A stretch of DNA of 64,000 nucleotides from Alicyclobacillus sp. Its GTDB lineage: Bacteria; Bacillota; Bacilli; Alicyclobacillales; Alicyclobacillaceae. Below, in pieces: positions 50,625-58,269 of this stretch. The stretch covers positions 1 to 64,000 of the forward strand of contig JAIMBT010000011.1 of assembly GCA_023511295.1 (NCBI GenBank). The letters run 5' to 3'. How positions within the stretch are numbered: position 1 is the first letter of the stretch; each line of letters starts with the position of its first letter. Under the pieces are notes generated by a model. It was given only the letters and a program-made list of their open reading frames with translations. It was not told the DNA's origin and ran no database searches. Made by a program: the position numbers and the translations under genes.

Positions 50625-53039
50625 AACTTCTCCAGGAATGTTCTTTCGCCGGAATCCTTTTTGCCGCCCGTATTCCGGGCCGAATCGCTGGACCCCGGCC
50701 CTTTCCCATCCATCTAAGCTGTCAAGGATGGCGTTGATTCGATGGGAGTCCGCCTTTGGCATGCTTGACCGATAGTCGCCAAGGCACTCTCGCCAAATTT
50801 CCAGTGCGCATACGCGATCACGTGGAACGAGTTTGATGTTGTCCCGAATACCGCCGCCCCAAAACATGCGCCGACGTTCCAGGCCCCACTTGTGCCAGTC
50901 TGCGGGTATCGGCCGCTCGAGAAACGCCTCGATTTGGCCCTCCAGCGTGTCCCGTTCCATGTGTAGCTTTCGCCGCCCCTCAGCTTCCTGCTCCAGTTCG
51001 GCTGAAAGAAACAGCGGCTCTCCCAGGCGCCAACGCATAACAGCCTCGGCCCATATTTGGTCAACCTCGACTTCTGTCAAGTCGTCAAACACTGACCTAG
51101 TCGGTTTCTGGACCATGGCATCGACCGGCCAGAATCGCCGGTTTCCCGTCGGGTCACGCAGGTACTCATGGTCATTGGTCGTGCCGAAAAACACGCAGCG
51201 CCGCGGGTGTCGCTCTGTCGTGCGCGCGTAGGCCGCCCGGTACTGGTCGTCCAGTTTACTGAGGAACTGCTTGACCACCTTGATATCCGTCTTGCTGAAC
51301 GCCTCGAGCTCCCCGATCTCGACAATCCACACGCCTTGGATGAGCTCGGCTGCTTCCTTACCCTCAAAGGTCTTGATGGAGTCGGAAAACCACTGCTTAC
51401 CGAGCCGGGTGAACAGCGTGCTTTTGCCGATCCCCTGGGGCCCGCACACGACAGTCATGTAGTCGAACTTGCAGCCAGGCGTCATCGCTCGCGCCACAGC
51501 AGCCGTGATGGCTTTGCGAGCCACCGCCCGGGTGTAGGGATGATCGTCCGCGCCCAAGTAGTCGACGTACAAGGTGTCGAGTCGCGGTATTCCGTCCCAC
51601 TCCAGGCTGTTCAAATACTCCACTACGGGGTTAAAACTGTTCTTCGCGGCGCACTGGACAAGGGCGTCCTGAATCGTCTCGCGTGAGCGAAAGCCCAGAA
51701 CCCGCTCGATGTACGCCCTCAGTCCAGCGTCGTCATCATCGGTCCAACGAAACACTGAACTGTCGTTTGAACGCGGCCACCAGGGCAGCGGGCAGAACCC
51801 GTAGACGGCATCGGCGAATGTGTCTTTGCGAATGCGTCCCTTGAGATTTGGGTCGTGTTCAAGGACCGTCATCACGTTTTCAATGGTCCGTTCCGGGATG
51901 CCTGTGTTTAGGTTCACCCTCAGCTTCCGGATCCAGTTCTCCGACTCATCTTCTTTCGCTCCGTCTGTGAAAGCCCCGACGGCCTTTTCATACCGCTCCT
52001 GCGCTAGGAGCGTGGCCACCTTTTCATCCGCTAGCGCGAGTTTGGTCATCTCGGCATACGACGGGAGCTTGTTGACCGGTGTATCGGGCTTCGCCTCGTC
52101 ATCCAGATCCCCGTACAGGTGTAGGCGCACCAGGTCCCAGGCGTTGACCAGCCGGCCGCCGGCCGGGTCCGTTGCGTGATGGGAATACAGGTACAGCCCG
52201 TTGTCGTACACGATGGCGCCGCCCGTGGTGCTGCCGCCGGCAAAGGTGAAACGGTCAGGGTCGTCGGTGGGCGCGTACACACCGGGCAGGAACGTCTCCA
52301 TCGCGATGCGGATGTCGTAGACCTTGCAGAACGCACCCACCACGCCGGCCTTGGTCGTCGGGTCGGCCTGCTTCGCCGCGCGTTTCACATGTGCATCTTG
52401 GGCCCCCGGTACCTGTGGCCACTCCGATACGTCGCGCCAGTCCTGATACGTGGCCAGCAACCCGTCCACGTCCACAAACGGCTTGTCCGCGTACTGGTAG
52501 ACGTACTGGCTATCCGCGCAGCAGGATGGCCAGTACATCAGTCGCGACGCCTCAAACGTGGTCGAGTCGCACAGCTCTACCCCGATGATGGCCGCCATCC
52601 GACGCGCCAGCGGCTCATACTCGTCCGCCGTGGCTGTCCGATTGAGCGGGATGAGCACGCGCAGGCGTGGTTTCGCTTCTTCGTGCTTGCGTGTAGAGTA
52701 AACCACGTAGGCACAGCCCAAGGCTTCCAACCTTCGCAGAACGTCCTGTGTGCCGCCGGCGGGGATGGCGTCCAGGTCCAGTGTGATCAGGTCACGCCCG
52801 GCCACGTTGACGGCTTTGCGGTGGTTACCGTGGAAGTCGCCGCCGACGAACCCGCCGACGTCTTTCAGCTCGTCCTGTCGGGCCTTGGGCAACCGCAGGT
52901 ACTCTGCCAGCGTCTCTGTGCCGCGCACCGGCACTCGCAGTCGCTCGACCAGCTCAGACCAGTAGACGGTCTGAGCTGGCCAGTGGGTTGCCTTGCGACT
53001 ACCGGCCGATGATATGGTCAGTTGTCGGTCGTATTGCAT
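50520..53039 (-). CDS. VapE/VirE-type primase-helicase
   Basis: 839 aa from ATG 53039 (AAGGTGG upstream). N-terminal ~220 residues resemble an AEP-like primase domain (DLITLDLDAIPAGG, STRKHEEAKPRLRVLIPLN); the C-terminal ~400 are the VirE helicase with Walker A CGPQGIGKSTL, Walker B-like VWIVEIGELEAFSKTD, sensor FFGTTNDHEYLRDPTGNRRFWP. It primes and unwinds at the phage origin. Its last ~30 codons contain the GGTTGAC repeats and encode low-complexity VNQ/VNR residues. Confidence 0.93.
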   Translation of the reverse strand: MQYDRQLTISSAGSRKATHWPAQTVYWSELVERLRVPVRGTETLAEYLRLPKARQDELKDVGGFVGGDFHGNHRKAVNVAGRDLITLDLDAIPAGGTQDVLRRLEALGCAYVVYSTRKHEEAKPRLRVLIPLNRTATADEYEPLARRMAAIIGVELCDSTTFEASRLMYWPSCCADSQYVYQYADKPFVDVDGLLATYQDWRDVSEWPQVPGAQDAHVKRAAKQADPTTKAGVVGAFCKVYDIRIAMETFLPGVYAPTDDPDRFTFAGGSTTGGAIVYDNGLYLYSHHATDPAGGRLVNAWDLVRLHLYGDLDDEAKPDTPVNKLPSYAEMTKLALADEKVATLLAQERYEKAVGAFTDGAKEDESENWIRKLRVNLNTGIPERTIENVMTVLEHDPNLKGRIRKDTFADAVYGFCPLPWWPRSNDSSVFRWTDDDDAGLRAYIERVLGFRSRETIQDALVQCAAKNSFNPVVEYLNSLEWDGIPRLDTLYVDYLGADDHPYTRAVARKAITAAVARAMTPGCKFDYMTVVCGPQGIGKSTLFTRLGKQWFSDSIKTFEGKEAAELIQGVWIVEIGELEAFSKTDIKVVKQFLSKLDDQYRAAYARTTERHPRRCVFFGTTNDHEYLRDPTGNRRFWPVDAMVQKPTRSVFDDLTEVEVDQIWAEAVMRWRLGEPLFLSAELEQEAEGRRKLHMERDTLEGQIEAFLERPIPADWHKWGLERRRMFWGGGIRDNIKLVPRDRVCALEIWRECLGDYRSSMPKADSHRINAILDSLDGWERAGVQRFGPEYGRQKGFRRKNIPGEVVNQMAKIPSTVNQTQNMDVNRSQSKLSVVDGLID

Positions 53040-53081
53040 GTCGCCACCTTCTTTCAAGCCGCAAGAGTCGCCTCCTCCGTT

Positions 53082-53288
53082 TTAGACCTCTGACATCGAC
53101 TGCACGGGCTTCTGGCTTTGCTCTACGGTGGCGCCCTTCATCCACTCTTGGAACTTCCAAATGGCCTCGTACGCCGTGCGGGTCTTGGTCGCGTAAACCA
53201 CAAAATATCTGCTGAAGCCAAGCACCGTGCGTTTACGCGTGCCCTTCACATAAGTGGCGTCCACTTGGATTTCTTGTCCTTGCTCCAT
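53082..53288 (-). CDS. Small phage protein, unknown
   Basis: 68 aa. A basic strand-rich start (IQVDATYVKGTRKRTVLGFS) and a helix (RTAYEAIWKFQEWMKGATVE). No family known. Ribosome site GAGGGGAG. Lies between the MazG-like and primase genes in the early operon. Confidence 0.6.
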   Translation of the reverse strand: MEQGQEIQVDATYVKGTRKRTVLGFSRYFVVYATKTRTAYEAIWKFQEWMKGATVEQSQKPVQSMSEV

Positions 53289-53303
53289 GCCTATCGTCTC
53301 CCC

Positions 53304-54215
53304 TCAATACTTCCTGCCTCCGTGCCGGTACGGTCTCCGCTTGTTCGTCTCCATCTTGGTCAGGAGTGCATCCGCCAGATCCAGCCTGTGCGCCGCGGCG
53401 GTATCGAACACCCGGATCACCACGTCTGCGAGCTCCTCAGCCACCGCAGCGTCGCCCTCACCCTTGCGGTCGGCTTGCAGGGCCTCGCTGACCTCGCTGT
53501 GGATCAGCGCCAGGTGCACAGGTAACGGGACGGGATCGTCGTGCCAGCCTTTGGCTACGGCTGTCGCATGTACGTCGCGGATAAGGGCCTGCAACACAGC
53601 GCGTACCATGTCGGAGCTGACCGGCACGGGCACGGTGATGGTCGGCTGTGGTTCGACCGGGGCGGCGGTCTCTTGTACGGTTACGGTCTCAGGCGCAGTT
53701 TCTGGTACGGCGGTCTCGCCTCGTAGCTTGGCAAGCTCGGATTCCTCCGCCTGCGCATCCCGTAGCCCCCACTGTTCCAGCGCTGCGTATCCGGCGGCCA
53801 CGTATCCGAACAGCTCCGTGAGTGCTCGTATGCGTCCTTTGCCCTGCAGGCGAAGCGCCAGGTATTGTTCTCGCGTGACCTCCGGGCGCGGCTTGCGCGG
53901 CCGTCTGGGTTTGGCCTCTTTGTCCGGAGCAACATCTGCGGGCTCCCCGGTCTCCCTGAGCGGCGTCTGCGGCTCCTCCACCGGCGTCAACTGCTCGTCG
54001 TTTGTCGGCTGCTCCTGACTCCGGCGCGGCCCCGGTGTAATCGGCTTCTTGCCTGGCTTGTCCAGGCGGTCGCCGTACCTCTTCTGCAGATAAGCCTCGA
54101 TCTGCTCGGGGTCCATCTTGTGCACCACCAGGGCCCCCGGCGCCTTCACCGCTTCTTCCCGCTCCCGGTTGGGGACCGGGGTGCCTGTTGTGATCCCTCG
54201 TGCAGGCATGTCCAT
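53304..54215 (-). CDS. MazG-like NTP pyrophosphohydrolase domain with long disordered N-terminus
   Basis: 303 aa. Residues ~205-303 are a MazG-like all-α domain (HLALIHSEVSEALQADRKGE, AVAEELADVVIRVFDTAAAH) with the ExxE...ExxD metal-binding pattern; such proteins hydrolyse (d)NTPs or alarmone-like nucleotides. Residues 1-~200 are Pro/Glu/Arg-rich and probably disordered apart from a short helical section (LALRLQGKGRIRALTELFGY) that may bind DNA. A fusion this long is unusual. Confidence 0.85.
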   Translation of the reverse strand: MDMPARGITTGTPVPNREREEAVKAPGALVVHKMDPEQIEAYLQKRYGDRLDKPGKKPITPGPRRSQEQPTNDEQLTPVEEPQTPLRETGEPADVAPDKEAKPRRPRKPRPEVTREQYLALRLQGKGRIRALTELFGYVAAGYAALEQWGLRDAQAEESELAKLRGETAVPETAPETVTVQETAAPVEPQPTITVPVPVSSDMVRAVLQALIRDVHATAVAKGWHDDPVPLPVHLALIHSEVSEALQADRKGEGDAAVAEELADVVIRVFDTAAAHRLDLADALLTKMETNKRRPYRHGGRKY

Positions 54216-54239
54216 CTCCGTTACCCTCCTCTCGTAAAC

Positions 54240-54698
54240 TCACACGGCCCCCGTGCCGGCGTACTCGCAGCGCGGGTGCTCCTCGTCCCATGGCGGTATG
54301 TCGTAATGCTTCAGACTCTCGTACAGCGGGCAGCCATCGCGGATGGATCCGTCACACTCTCGGCAGCGGTGCGCCATCGCCAGCTCCGCCATCTGCTCCA
54401 CGTACTCCCGGCCGGCGACGTATCGCTCCATCGCCTCTGTGTTCGCCCGGGTTGCCCGGGTCACCACGCCGATCTCGGTGTCCTTCGCAAGGTTGAGGAC
54501 CGCGCGCCGTGTGGGCGCGTCGATGCCGTCCACCCACGCGGTCGCCGCTTTGTACGCCCAGGTGCGGCCTCGCTTGATGTTGGTCGCCACTTCTTTGGGC
54601 AGCTTGACGGCGTTCTGGATCTCCTCAAGGAAGCTGACGCACGCCATCAGCGTCACCAGCGCGCGCTTCTGCGCGGCGTTGAGATATGTCTGTGTCAC
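54240..54698 (-). CDS. Phage protein with a C-terminal zinc site (DUF5651-like)
   Basis: 152 aa from GTG 54698. Helical N-terminal 100 residues (LVTLMACVSFLEEIQNAVKL) followed by a Cys cluster (HRCRECDGSIRDGCPLYE, CEYAG) likely to bind zinc. A similar protein is found in early regions of Firmicute phages; its role is unknown. It overlaps the preceding gene by 74 nt. Confidence 0.7.
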   Translation of the reverse strand: MTQTYLNAAQKRALVTLMACVSFLEEIQNAVKLPKEVATNIKRGRTWAYKAATAWVDGIDAPTRRAVLNLAKDTEIGVVTRATRANTEAMERYVAGREYVEQMAELAMAHRCRECDGSIRDGCPLYESLKHYDIPPWDEEHPRCEYAGTGAV

Positions 54699-54891
54699 TG
54701 CTCACCACCTCCCAGTCGTCCGCCTCCAGGTCCTGCGAGTAGGCGTCCCACGTCGACACCTCGTAGCACCCCGGCCCGTGCAGCGGCCGGTAGAACTGGA
54801 TGCGTCCGATCTCATCGGCTTTGATGTATCCGGCCCACCCCGGTCTCCGTATGCCGGTGCGCAAGTACAGCACCGCTTCATTCAGGGTCAC
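54625..54891 (-). CDS. DUF2829/Tad2-like protein (candidate anti-Thoeris)
   Basis: 88 aa from GTG 54891 (GAGGTCGTG upstream). TLNEAVLYLRTGIRRPGWAG and DAYSQDLEADDWEVV match the two ends of the DUF2829 fold (EAL..L..GK.v.R.gW, then DLLA.DWEVV). Tad2 proteins of this family sequester the gcADPR signal of the Thoeris defence system. The copy is shorter in the middle than SPO1 Tad2. The last ~25 residues overlap the next gene. Confidence 0.6.
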   Translation of the reverse strand: MTLNEAVLYLRTGIRRPGWAGYIKADEIGRIQFYRPLHGPGCYEVSTWDAYSQDLEADDWEVVSSDTDISQRRAEARAGDADGVRQLP

Positions 54892-54908
54892 GTTTCACGA
54901 CCTCCCAG

Positions 54909-55427
54909 TCAGAGCCATTGCAACAACGTGCATGACGTGTCGTGCCGCCTTGGCCTCCACAAGACCCACGCATAATCCGTGCTGTCCGTACCCCGCCCGG
55001 TGAAGCTCGGCCTGCGGGACAGCACATATACGACATCCGGTTTGTGTGCTTGCCACCACGCCCTACGCTTCTGCCCGGCAAGAAAACCAAGCCGGAGCAG
55101 CATCACGACGGCGTCCGCGACCTGCATGGCCTTGTCTGCAAACTCCTGCGCATATCGGTAGGGCGGGTTGGTGATGCACCAGTCCCAGTGCTTGTCGGCG
55201 CAGTCCACCGCCAAAAAGTCTGTGCCCGCTTGGATGTCGAACGCGGTCACTAGCGCGCCTCGCTCCTGGAGAGAGCGCACGATCTCGCCTTCTCCGGCAC
55301 ACGGTTCCAGAACTGTTTTGCCGTGGACCAGTGGCCCGATCTTGTCCAACAGAGCCTCGATGACCCAGCGTGGCGTCTGGTAAGCATCGTGTTCACGGCG
55401 CACCGCCCCGCGCCCGGTTGCGCTCAT
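54909..55427 (-). CDS. Phage DNA adenine methyltransferase-like protein
   Basis: 172 aa from ATG 55427 (GGGAGTGG upstream). SAM-binding motif I is VLEPCAGEGEIV and catalytic motif IV NPPY (ITNPPYRYAQEF), the order of amino-methyltransferases. There is no target-recognition domain, so it may be a small non-specific or modified enzyme protecting phage DNA from restriction. C-terminus is basic. Confidence 0.85.
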   Translation of the reverse strand: MSATGRGAVRREHDAYQTPRWVIEALLDKIGPLVHGKTVLEPCAGEGEIVRSLQERGALVTAFDIQAGTDFLAVDCADKHWDWCITNPPYRYAQEFADKAMQVADAVVMLLRLGFLAGQKRRAWWQAHKPDVVYVLSRRPSFTGRGTDSTDYAWVLWRPRRHDTSCTLLQWL

Positions 55428-55596
55428 GTGCTTCACCACTCCCTGTCAGGCTCTTGTACCGTTCCCGCGCCTCGTCTCGCCTCCGCACCGCCTCCCGGTA
55501 CTCGTCTGTGTCCTGCTTTCCCTGGTCGCGCAGGCTGACGATTCTAGTGGCCCAGCGCATCAACTCGAGGCGGGCCTCAAGCTCTGCGCGCGCCAT
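55393..55596 (-). CDS. Small helical phage protein
   Basis: 67 aa, GGGGAGGACTGAGG before the ATG. Charged coiled-coil (ELEARLELMRWATRIVSLRD, DEYREAVRRRDEARERYKSL). No family known; overlaps the methyltransferase start. Confidence 0.6.
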   Translation of the reverse strand: MARAELEARLELMRWATRIVSLRDQGKQDTDEYREAVRRRDEARERYKSLTGSGEAHERNRARGGAP

Positions 55597-55598
55597 CC

Positions 55599-55754
55599 TC
55601 AGTCCTCCCCGGCATCAAACCGCGGCGCCGGCACCACCCGGAAGCTGCACCCGTCCGCGTCGAGCTTTGCCGCCAGCTTGTCCGCATCCGCGCGCGACAT
55701 GGCCGGGGTCGGCACCCACCCGTCTTTTCGTTGCACCCACACCACGTACTTCAC
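55599..55754 (-). CDS. Small phage protein
   Basis: 51 aa from GTG 55754, which follows AGGAGGTG; the longer frame to 55826 overlaps the zinc-ribbon gene and has no ribosome site. Sequence KYVVWVQRKDGWVPTPAMSR then a helix and a strand. Unknown role; likely a compact DNA- or protein-binding domain. Confidence 0.6.
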   Translation of the reverse strand: MKYVVWVQRKDGWVPTPAMSRADADKLAAKLDADGCSFRVVPAPRFDAGED

Positions 55755-55767
55755 GATCTGCACCTCC

Positions 55768-55944
55768 TCACGGCTTGTAGAATCCCGTTCGTATTTCTTC
55801 CTCGGACAGCTCCCGCGGGTCGTCATAAGGTCCGATTACCGTGGCCCCGCAGTTCATGCACACGTACGGCGCCACCTGCTCAAAGCCCAATCCGTTGTGC
55901 TCGAAGTGGGCATCGCATTCCCCGCCGCAGTACGGGCAGTTCAT
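55768..55944 (-). CDS. Zinc-ribbon phage protein (58 aa)
   Basis: 58 aa, ATG 55944 after GTGAGGAGGCG. Two Cys pairs, MNCPYCGGEC and VCMNCGATVIG, form a classic zinc ribbon; the tail (PYDDPRELSEEEIRTGF) is acidic. Short but with strong ribosome sites before it and before the next gene, so considered real. Function unknown. Confidence 0.8.
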   Translation of the reverse strand: MNCPYCGGECDAHFEHNGLGFEQVAPYVCMNCGATVIGPYDDPRELSEEEIRTGFYKP

Positions 55945-55959
55945 ATTGCTTGCGCCTCC

Positions 55960-56271
55960 TCACTCCAGCGGGACCAGCGTCCCGCGTACGTATGCGTACC
56001 GCATCATGCCTAGCTCGTCCGCCACCAGGTGCTCCAGCCTCGCGCCCCTCGACAGCCGCCACCCTGGCAGGAACACCACGGCGTCGCAGGTGAGCATCAT
56101 CGCCAGGGCCTTTCTGACCCACGTCTCCCACGGGTCCCTGTCGTCGCCCTCGAGCTCCGCAGGGCTGGCGACCTGGTAGCCTTGCGCTCGCAGCACGGCT
56201 GCTGCTGCGCGGAATGCCGGGCGGTTGAACTGCGGGAGCCCCGTCATGGGTCCGGAGAGGTAGAGTTTCAT
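55960..56271 (-). CDS. DUF4406 nucleoside-deoxyribosyltransferase-like protein
   Basis: 103 aa. Starts MKLYLSGPMTGLPQFN and has AVVFLPGWRLSRGARLEHLV, the two signatures of DUF4406, a small Rossmann-like family related to nucleoside 2-deoxyribosyltransferases. May alter the nucleotide pool or act on nucleotide signals. ATGA overlap with the preceding small gene. Confidence 0.9.
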   Translation of the reverse strand: MKLYLSGPMTGLPQFNRPAFRAAAAVLRAQGYQVASPAELEGDDRDPWETWVRKALAMMLTCDAVVFLPGWRLSRGARLEHLVADELGMMRYAYVRGTLVPLE

Positions 56272-56441
56272 GCGCTCACCGCCCGCTCCTTGGCCTCACG
56301 TAGTAACAGGTCCAAACGCGCCCGGGCAGCCTGCAGCTGGTAGGCGGCCACGTCCACCCACGGGCCCGTCGCTTCCTGGTACTGTTGCTCGGCGGCTGCC
56401 AGGTCTCGTTTAGCCGCTGCGATCTCGTCTAGCAGGCTCAC
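56268..56441 (-). CDS. DUF2508-like small helical protein (57 aa)
   Basis: 57 aa from GTG 56441, overlapping the previous stop (GTGA) and the next start (ATGA). The sequence LLDEIAAAKRDLAAAEQQYQ and RARLDLLLREAKERA follows the DUF2508 (YaaL-like) pattern, with a Tyr/Leu heptad. Too short for most gene finders but tightly packed in the operon. Confidence 0.75.
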   Translation of the reverse strand: MSLLDEIAAAKRDLAAAEQQYQEATGPWVDVAAYQLQAARARLDLLLREAKERAVSA

Positions 56442-56668
56442 TGTCCGTCGCCCTCCCCCGCGAGCAGAGCACCGTAGGTGCGTTCTAGTGCCTTGAGCGC
56501 GTTGACCAAGTGTTCCCGTACCTCTCGCAGCGTGTTGACATATGGGTCGTAGAACCGGCCGGCAATGATGAGATCGTTCTCGAGCAGGTACGCCGTATTC
56601 AGCTTGCGCTGAAGCTCCCTGTACAGCGCGTTGATGCGCGCCTGTTCGCTCTTGCTGGGCTTGCTCAT
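56438..56668 (-). CDS. Small helical phage protein
   Basis: 76 aa from ATG 56668 (GAGAGGGGGCCG). Coiled-coil-like (ARINALYRELQRKLNTAYLL, LREVREHLVNALKALERTYG). Unknown role. Confidence 0.6.
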   Translation of the reverse strand: MSKPSKSEQARINALYRELQRKLNTAYLLENDLIIAGRFYDPYVNTLREVREHLVNALKALERTYGALLAGEGDGQ

Positions 56669-56741
56669 CTTCGGCCCCCTCTCAATCCTTGCAGTAGTAG
56701 TCACATTGGAACGCGTCAGCTCGCAACGGAAGCCCGGACGG

Positions 56742-57041
56742 TCACCTCAAACACGCCAAGGCGATGGCCAGAATCACGAGCAAGCTGGTGATGAGCGTCT
56801 GCAGCCGACAGAGTCTGCGGAGCCTCCGGACCTGGTGCTTCGCCAGGCGCAGGTACTCGAGCGACCGCTCGGTTTGAGCTTCCGCCGCGCGCAGCTGCGA
56901 CTTCAGTGCTCGAACCTGCTGCTGTGAATCCGACAGCTGGTCGTACAGCGACCCGACGTCCTGCAGCTCTGTTCTGGTCTGGTGCCGTACCTGCCGCGAC
57001 TGCTTGCGTTTGAGTCGACTCACCCGCTGTCTCCGTTTCAT
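56742..57041 (-). CDS. Basic coiled-coil protein with C-terminal membrane helix
   Basis: 99 aa. Highly basic start (MKRRQRVSRLKRKQSRQVRH), a coiled coil, then a hydrophobic end (LITSLLVILAIALACLR) that should insert in the membrane. Could be a superinfection-exclusion factor or DNA tether; unproven. Ribosome site GGGGGGTAGG. Confidence 0.6.
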   Translation of the reverse strand: MKRRQRVSRLKRKQSRQVRHQTRTELQDVGSLYDQLSDSQQQVRALKSQLRAAEAQTERSLEYLRLAKHQVRRLRRLCRLQTLITSLLVILAIALACLR

Positions 57042-57109
57042 GGCCTACCCCCCCCAAACCACGAATACCAGCACGAATATTGCGATACCGAGCCGTAGCC
57101 TCCGCACGC

Positions 57110-57271
57110 CTAATGCCATCGTCTCATCGCGGCTCGGTAAAGCTCCTCCGCGTACTTGCTCCTCGGCACGCACCGGAGTGGGCCCGTCCGCTCGTCCTTC
57201 CGAAAATCGCTGATGCGCCAGTAGATCCGCACCGGCTTGTCCATCAGCAGACCGCATCGTTTCCCCGGCAA
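57110..57271 (-). CDS. Small phage protein (53 aa)
   Basis: 53 aa from TTG 57271 just after AGGAGGTGGCC. Reads GKRCGLLMDKPVRIYWRISD, then GPLRCVPRSKYAEELYRAAM and ends RRWH. Coherent, Trp/Arg-rich domain; no family recognised. A 24-codon ORF with a membrane helix (ATG 57119 to 57045) follows and might also be expressed. Confidence 0.65.
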   Translation of the reverse strand: MPGKRCGLLMDKPVRIYWRISDFRKDERTGPLRCVPRSKYAEELYRAAMRRWH

Positions 57272-57287
57272 CGGGCCACCTCCTGTT

Positions 57288-57584
57288 CTATTTCAGCCAC
57301 ACCGCTGACACGAGGGCTCTCCGGTCCTCGGAAACGACTAAGATCGGGTCTATGGCATGTGCCGCGTATACGGTCACGGCCCCGACAGCGTGAGCCAGTG
57401 TTTTCCGCAGGTTAGCTGCGTTGGTTTGGTACTCCCAGGCCCTCAACGGGCCGTCCACTTCCAGGGTGGCGCTGAACGAAGACCCGGCGCCGTGCGCGGA
57501 CAGCGTCACGGTGTGCCCATCCTGGCGCAACCGCACGAAGTGTTTGTCGTTCGATGTCCCAGCGAACTTGTGCATAGTGATCAC
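57288..57584 (-). CDS. DnaN-like sliding-clamp domain, C-terminal part (split clamp)
   Basis: 98 aa from GTG 57584 (or Met4 at 57575). Pattern FVRLRQDGHTVTLSAHG, then YQTNAANLRKTLAHAVGAVT, then PILVVSEDRRALVSAVWLK, corresponds to domain III of the bacterial β clamp (interface strand, the YL-type helix, and the P-x-L-I...vimPv ending). Adjacent to the gene that encodes a domain I-like protein. Alone it cannot form a ring; with its partner it could. Confidence 0.7.
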   Translation of the reverse strand: MITMHKFAGTSNDKHFVRLRQDGHTVTLSAHGAGSSFSATLEVDGPLRAWEYQTNAANLRKTLAHAVGAVTVYAAHAIDPILVVSEDRRALVSAVWLK

Positions 57585-57585
57585 G

Positions 57586-57912
57586 TCATTCAGGGCCCCG
57601 AGTCTTGACTGCGCCTATCGTGTAATCCCGGTCAGTGATCTCAACGCGCGTGCCCGGCTTAATCGCTTTGACCGCGATCCTATGGATGGCGGATGTCAGC
57701 GGAACCGGTGCGTGGATGTCGTCCAGCTCGACCGTGCGCCGGTAGTAGGTCTGCAGGTCAGTCGCCTCTACCGTCACCGCCCGGTCGATGACGGACACCT
57801 TTACGCACTCAAGGATGGGCCTGTGCCGTGCCTTTTTGAGGGCGATAGAGGCAGCTTGCTTGAACGCCTCCACGAACTCTTTTGACGCGGCGAATTCAGC
57901 AGTAGTGGTCAT
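57586..57912 (-). CDS. DnaN-like sliding-clamp domain, N-terminal part (split clamp)
   Basis: 108 aa from ATG 57912 (AGAGGAAGGTG upstream). FVEAFKQAASIALKKARHRP then ILECVKVSVIDRAVTVEATD, with the -TDLxxxxx RRTV... VPLTSAIHRIAVKAIKPGTR and a final strand, is the β-clamp domain I layout (hallmark PIL near 35 and the TDL motif). A normal clamp has three such domains (~370 aa); this protein is a single one. It lies downstream of PolA, as a processivity factor would. Confidence 0.78.
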   Translation of the reverse strand: MTTTAEFAASKEFVEAFKQAASIALKKARHRPILECVKVSVIDRAVTVEATDLQTYYRRTVELDDIHAPVPLTSAIHRIAVKAIKPGTRVEITDRDYTIGAVKTRGPE

Positions 57913-58027
57913 CGTGTTCACCTTCCTCTTGTTCCTCGCGTTCGTAAAGACAGAAGTCATGTACGCCATACCGATTCAGCGGCTCATCCGTTGCTCGGCC
58001 ACAGTAGCCGCAGACATCACTCTCCAT
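57896..58027 (-). CDS. Small Cys-rich phage protein (43 aa)
   Basis: 43 aa from ATG 58027, preceded by GGTGGTGGGACCG and overlapping the clamp-domain start. VCGYCGRATDEP and a later Cys (HDFCLYEREEQEE) suggest a half zinc finger; the rest is acidic. Possible but small. Confidence 0.5.
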   Translation of the reverse strand: MESDVCGYCGRATDEPLNRYGVHDFCLYEREEQEEGEHDDHYC

Positions 58028-58262
58028 CGGTCCCACCACCTGTGCTGAAATCCACTGGCTGAATCTCATCCAGCCAAAAGCTCTCTCGGTACCCGAGATC
58101 CAACGCTACGGTCGCCCAGCCGTTCCGCGAGACATATACCACGATGCCGTCCACTTCACGCTGTCCTCTACGCCGGTTCGCAGGGCTTACCACCATCACG
58201 CGCTCGCCGGGAACAAGCCGCGCCGACAGCATAGCCTCCAGTGGCTTCAGTAGGTCCTCCAT
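58017..58262 (-). CDS. Small phage protein after PolA
   Basis: 81 aa from ATG 58262. The middle (RVMVVSPANRRRGQREVDGI, VVYVSRNGWATVALDLGYRE) looks like a small SH3-like barrel as in KOW/Tudor domains. Acidic Gly-rich end. Role unknown. Confidence 0.65.
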   Translation of the reverse strand: MEDLLKPLEAMLSARLVPGERVMVVSPANRRRGQREVDGIVVYVSRNGWATVALDLGYRESFWLDEIQPVDFSTGGGTDGE

Positions 58263-58269
58263 CCTGACA

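Noticed and set aside
57045-57257. 70-aa ORF ending in a membrane helix
   Set aside because: Its first part is a shadow of the 57110-57271 gene; only the last 24 codons (from ATG 57119) could be real.
57110-57271. Apparent frameshift in the small 53-aa gene
   Set aside because: A first reading suggested a broken frame, but rereading 57121-57300 showed a continuous TTG-TAG frame.
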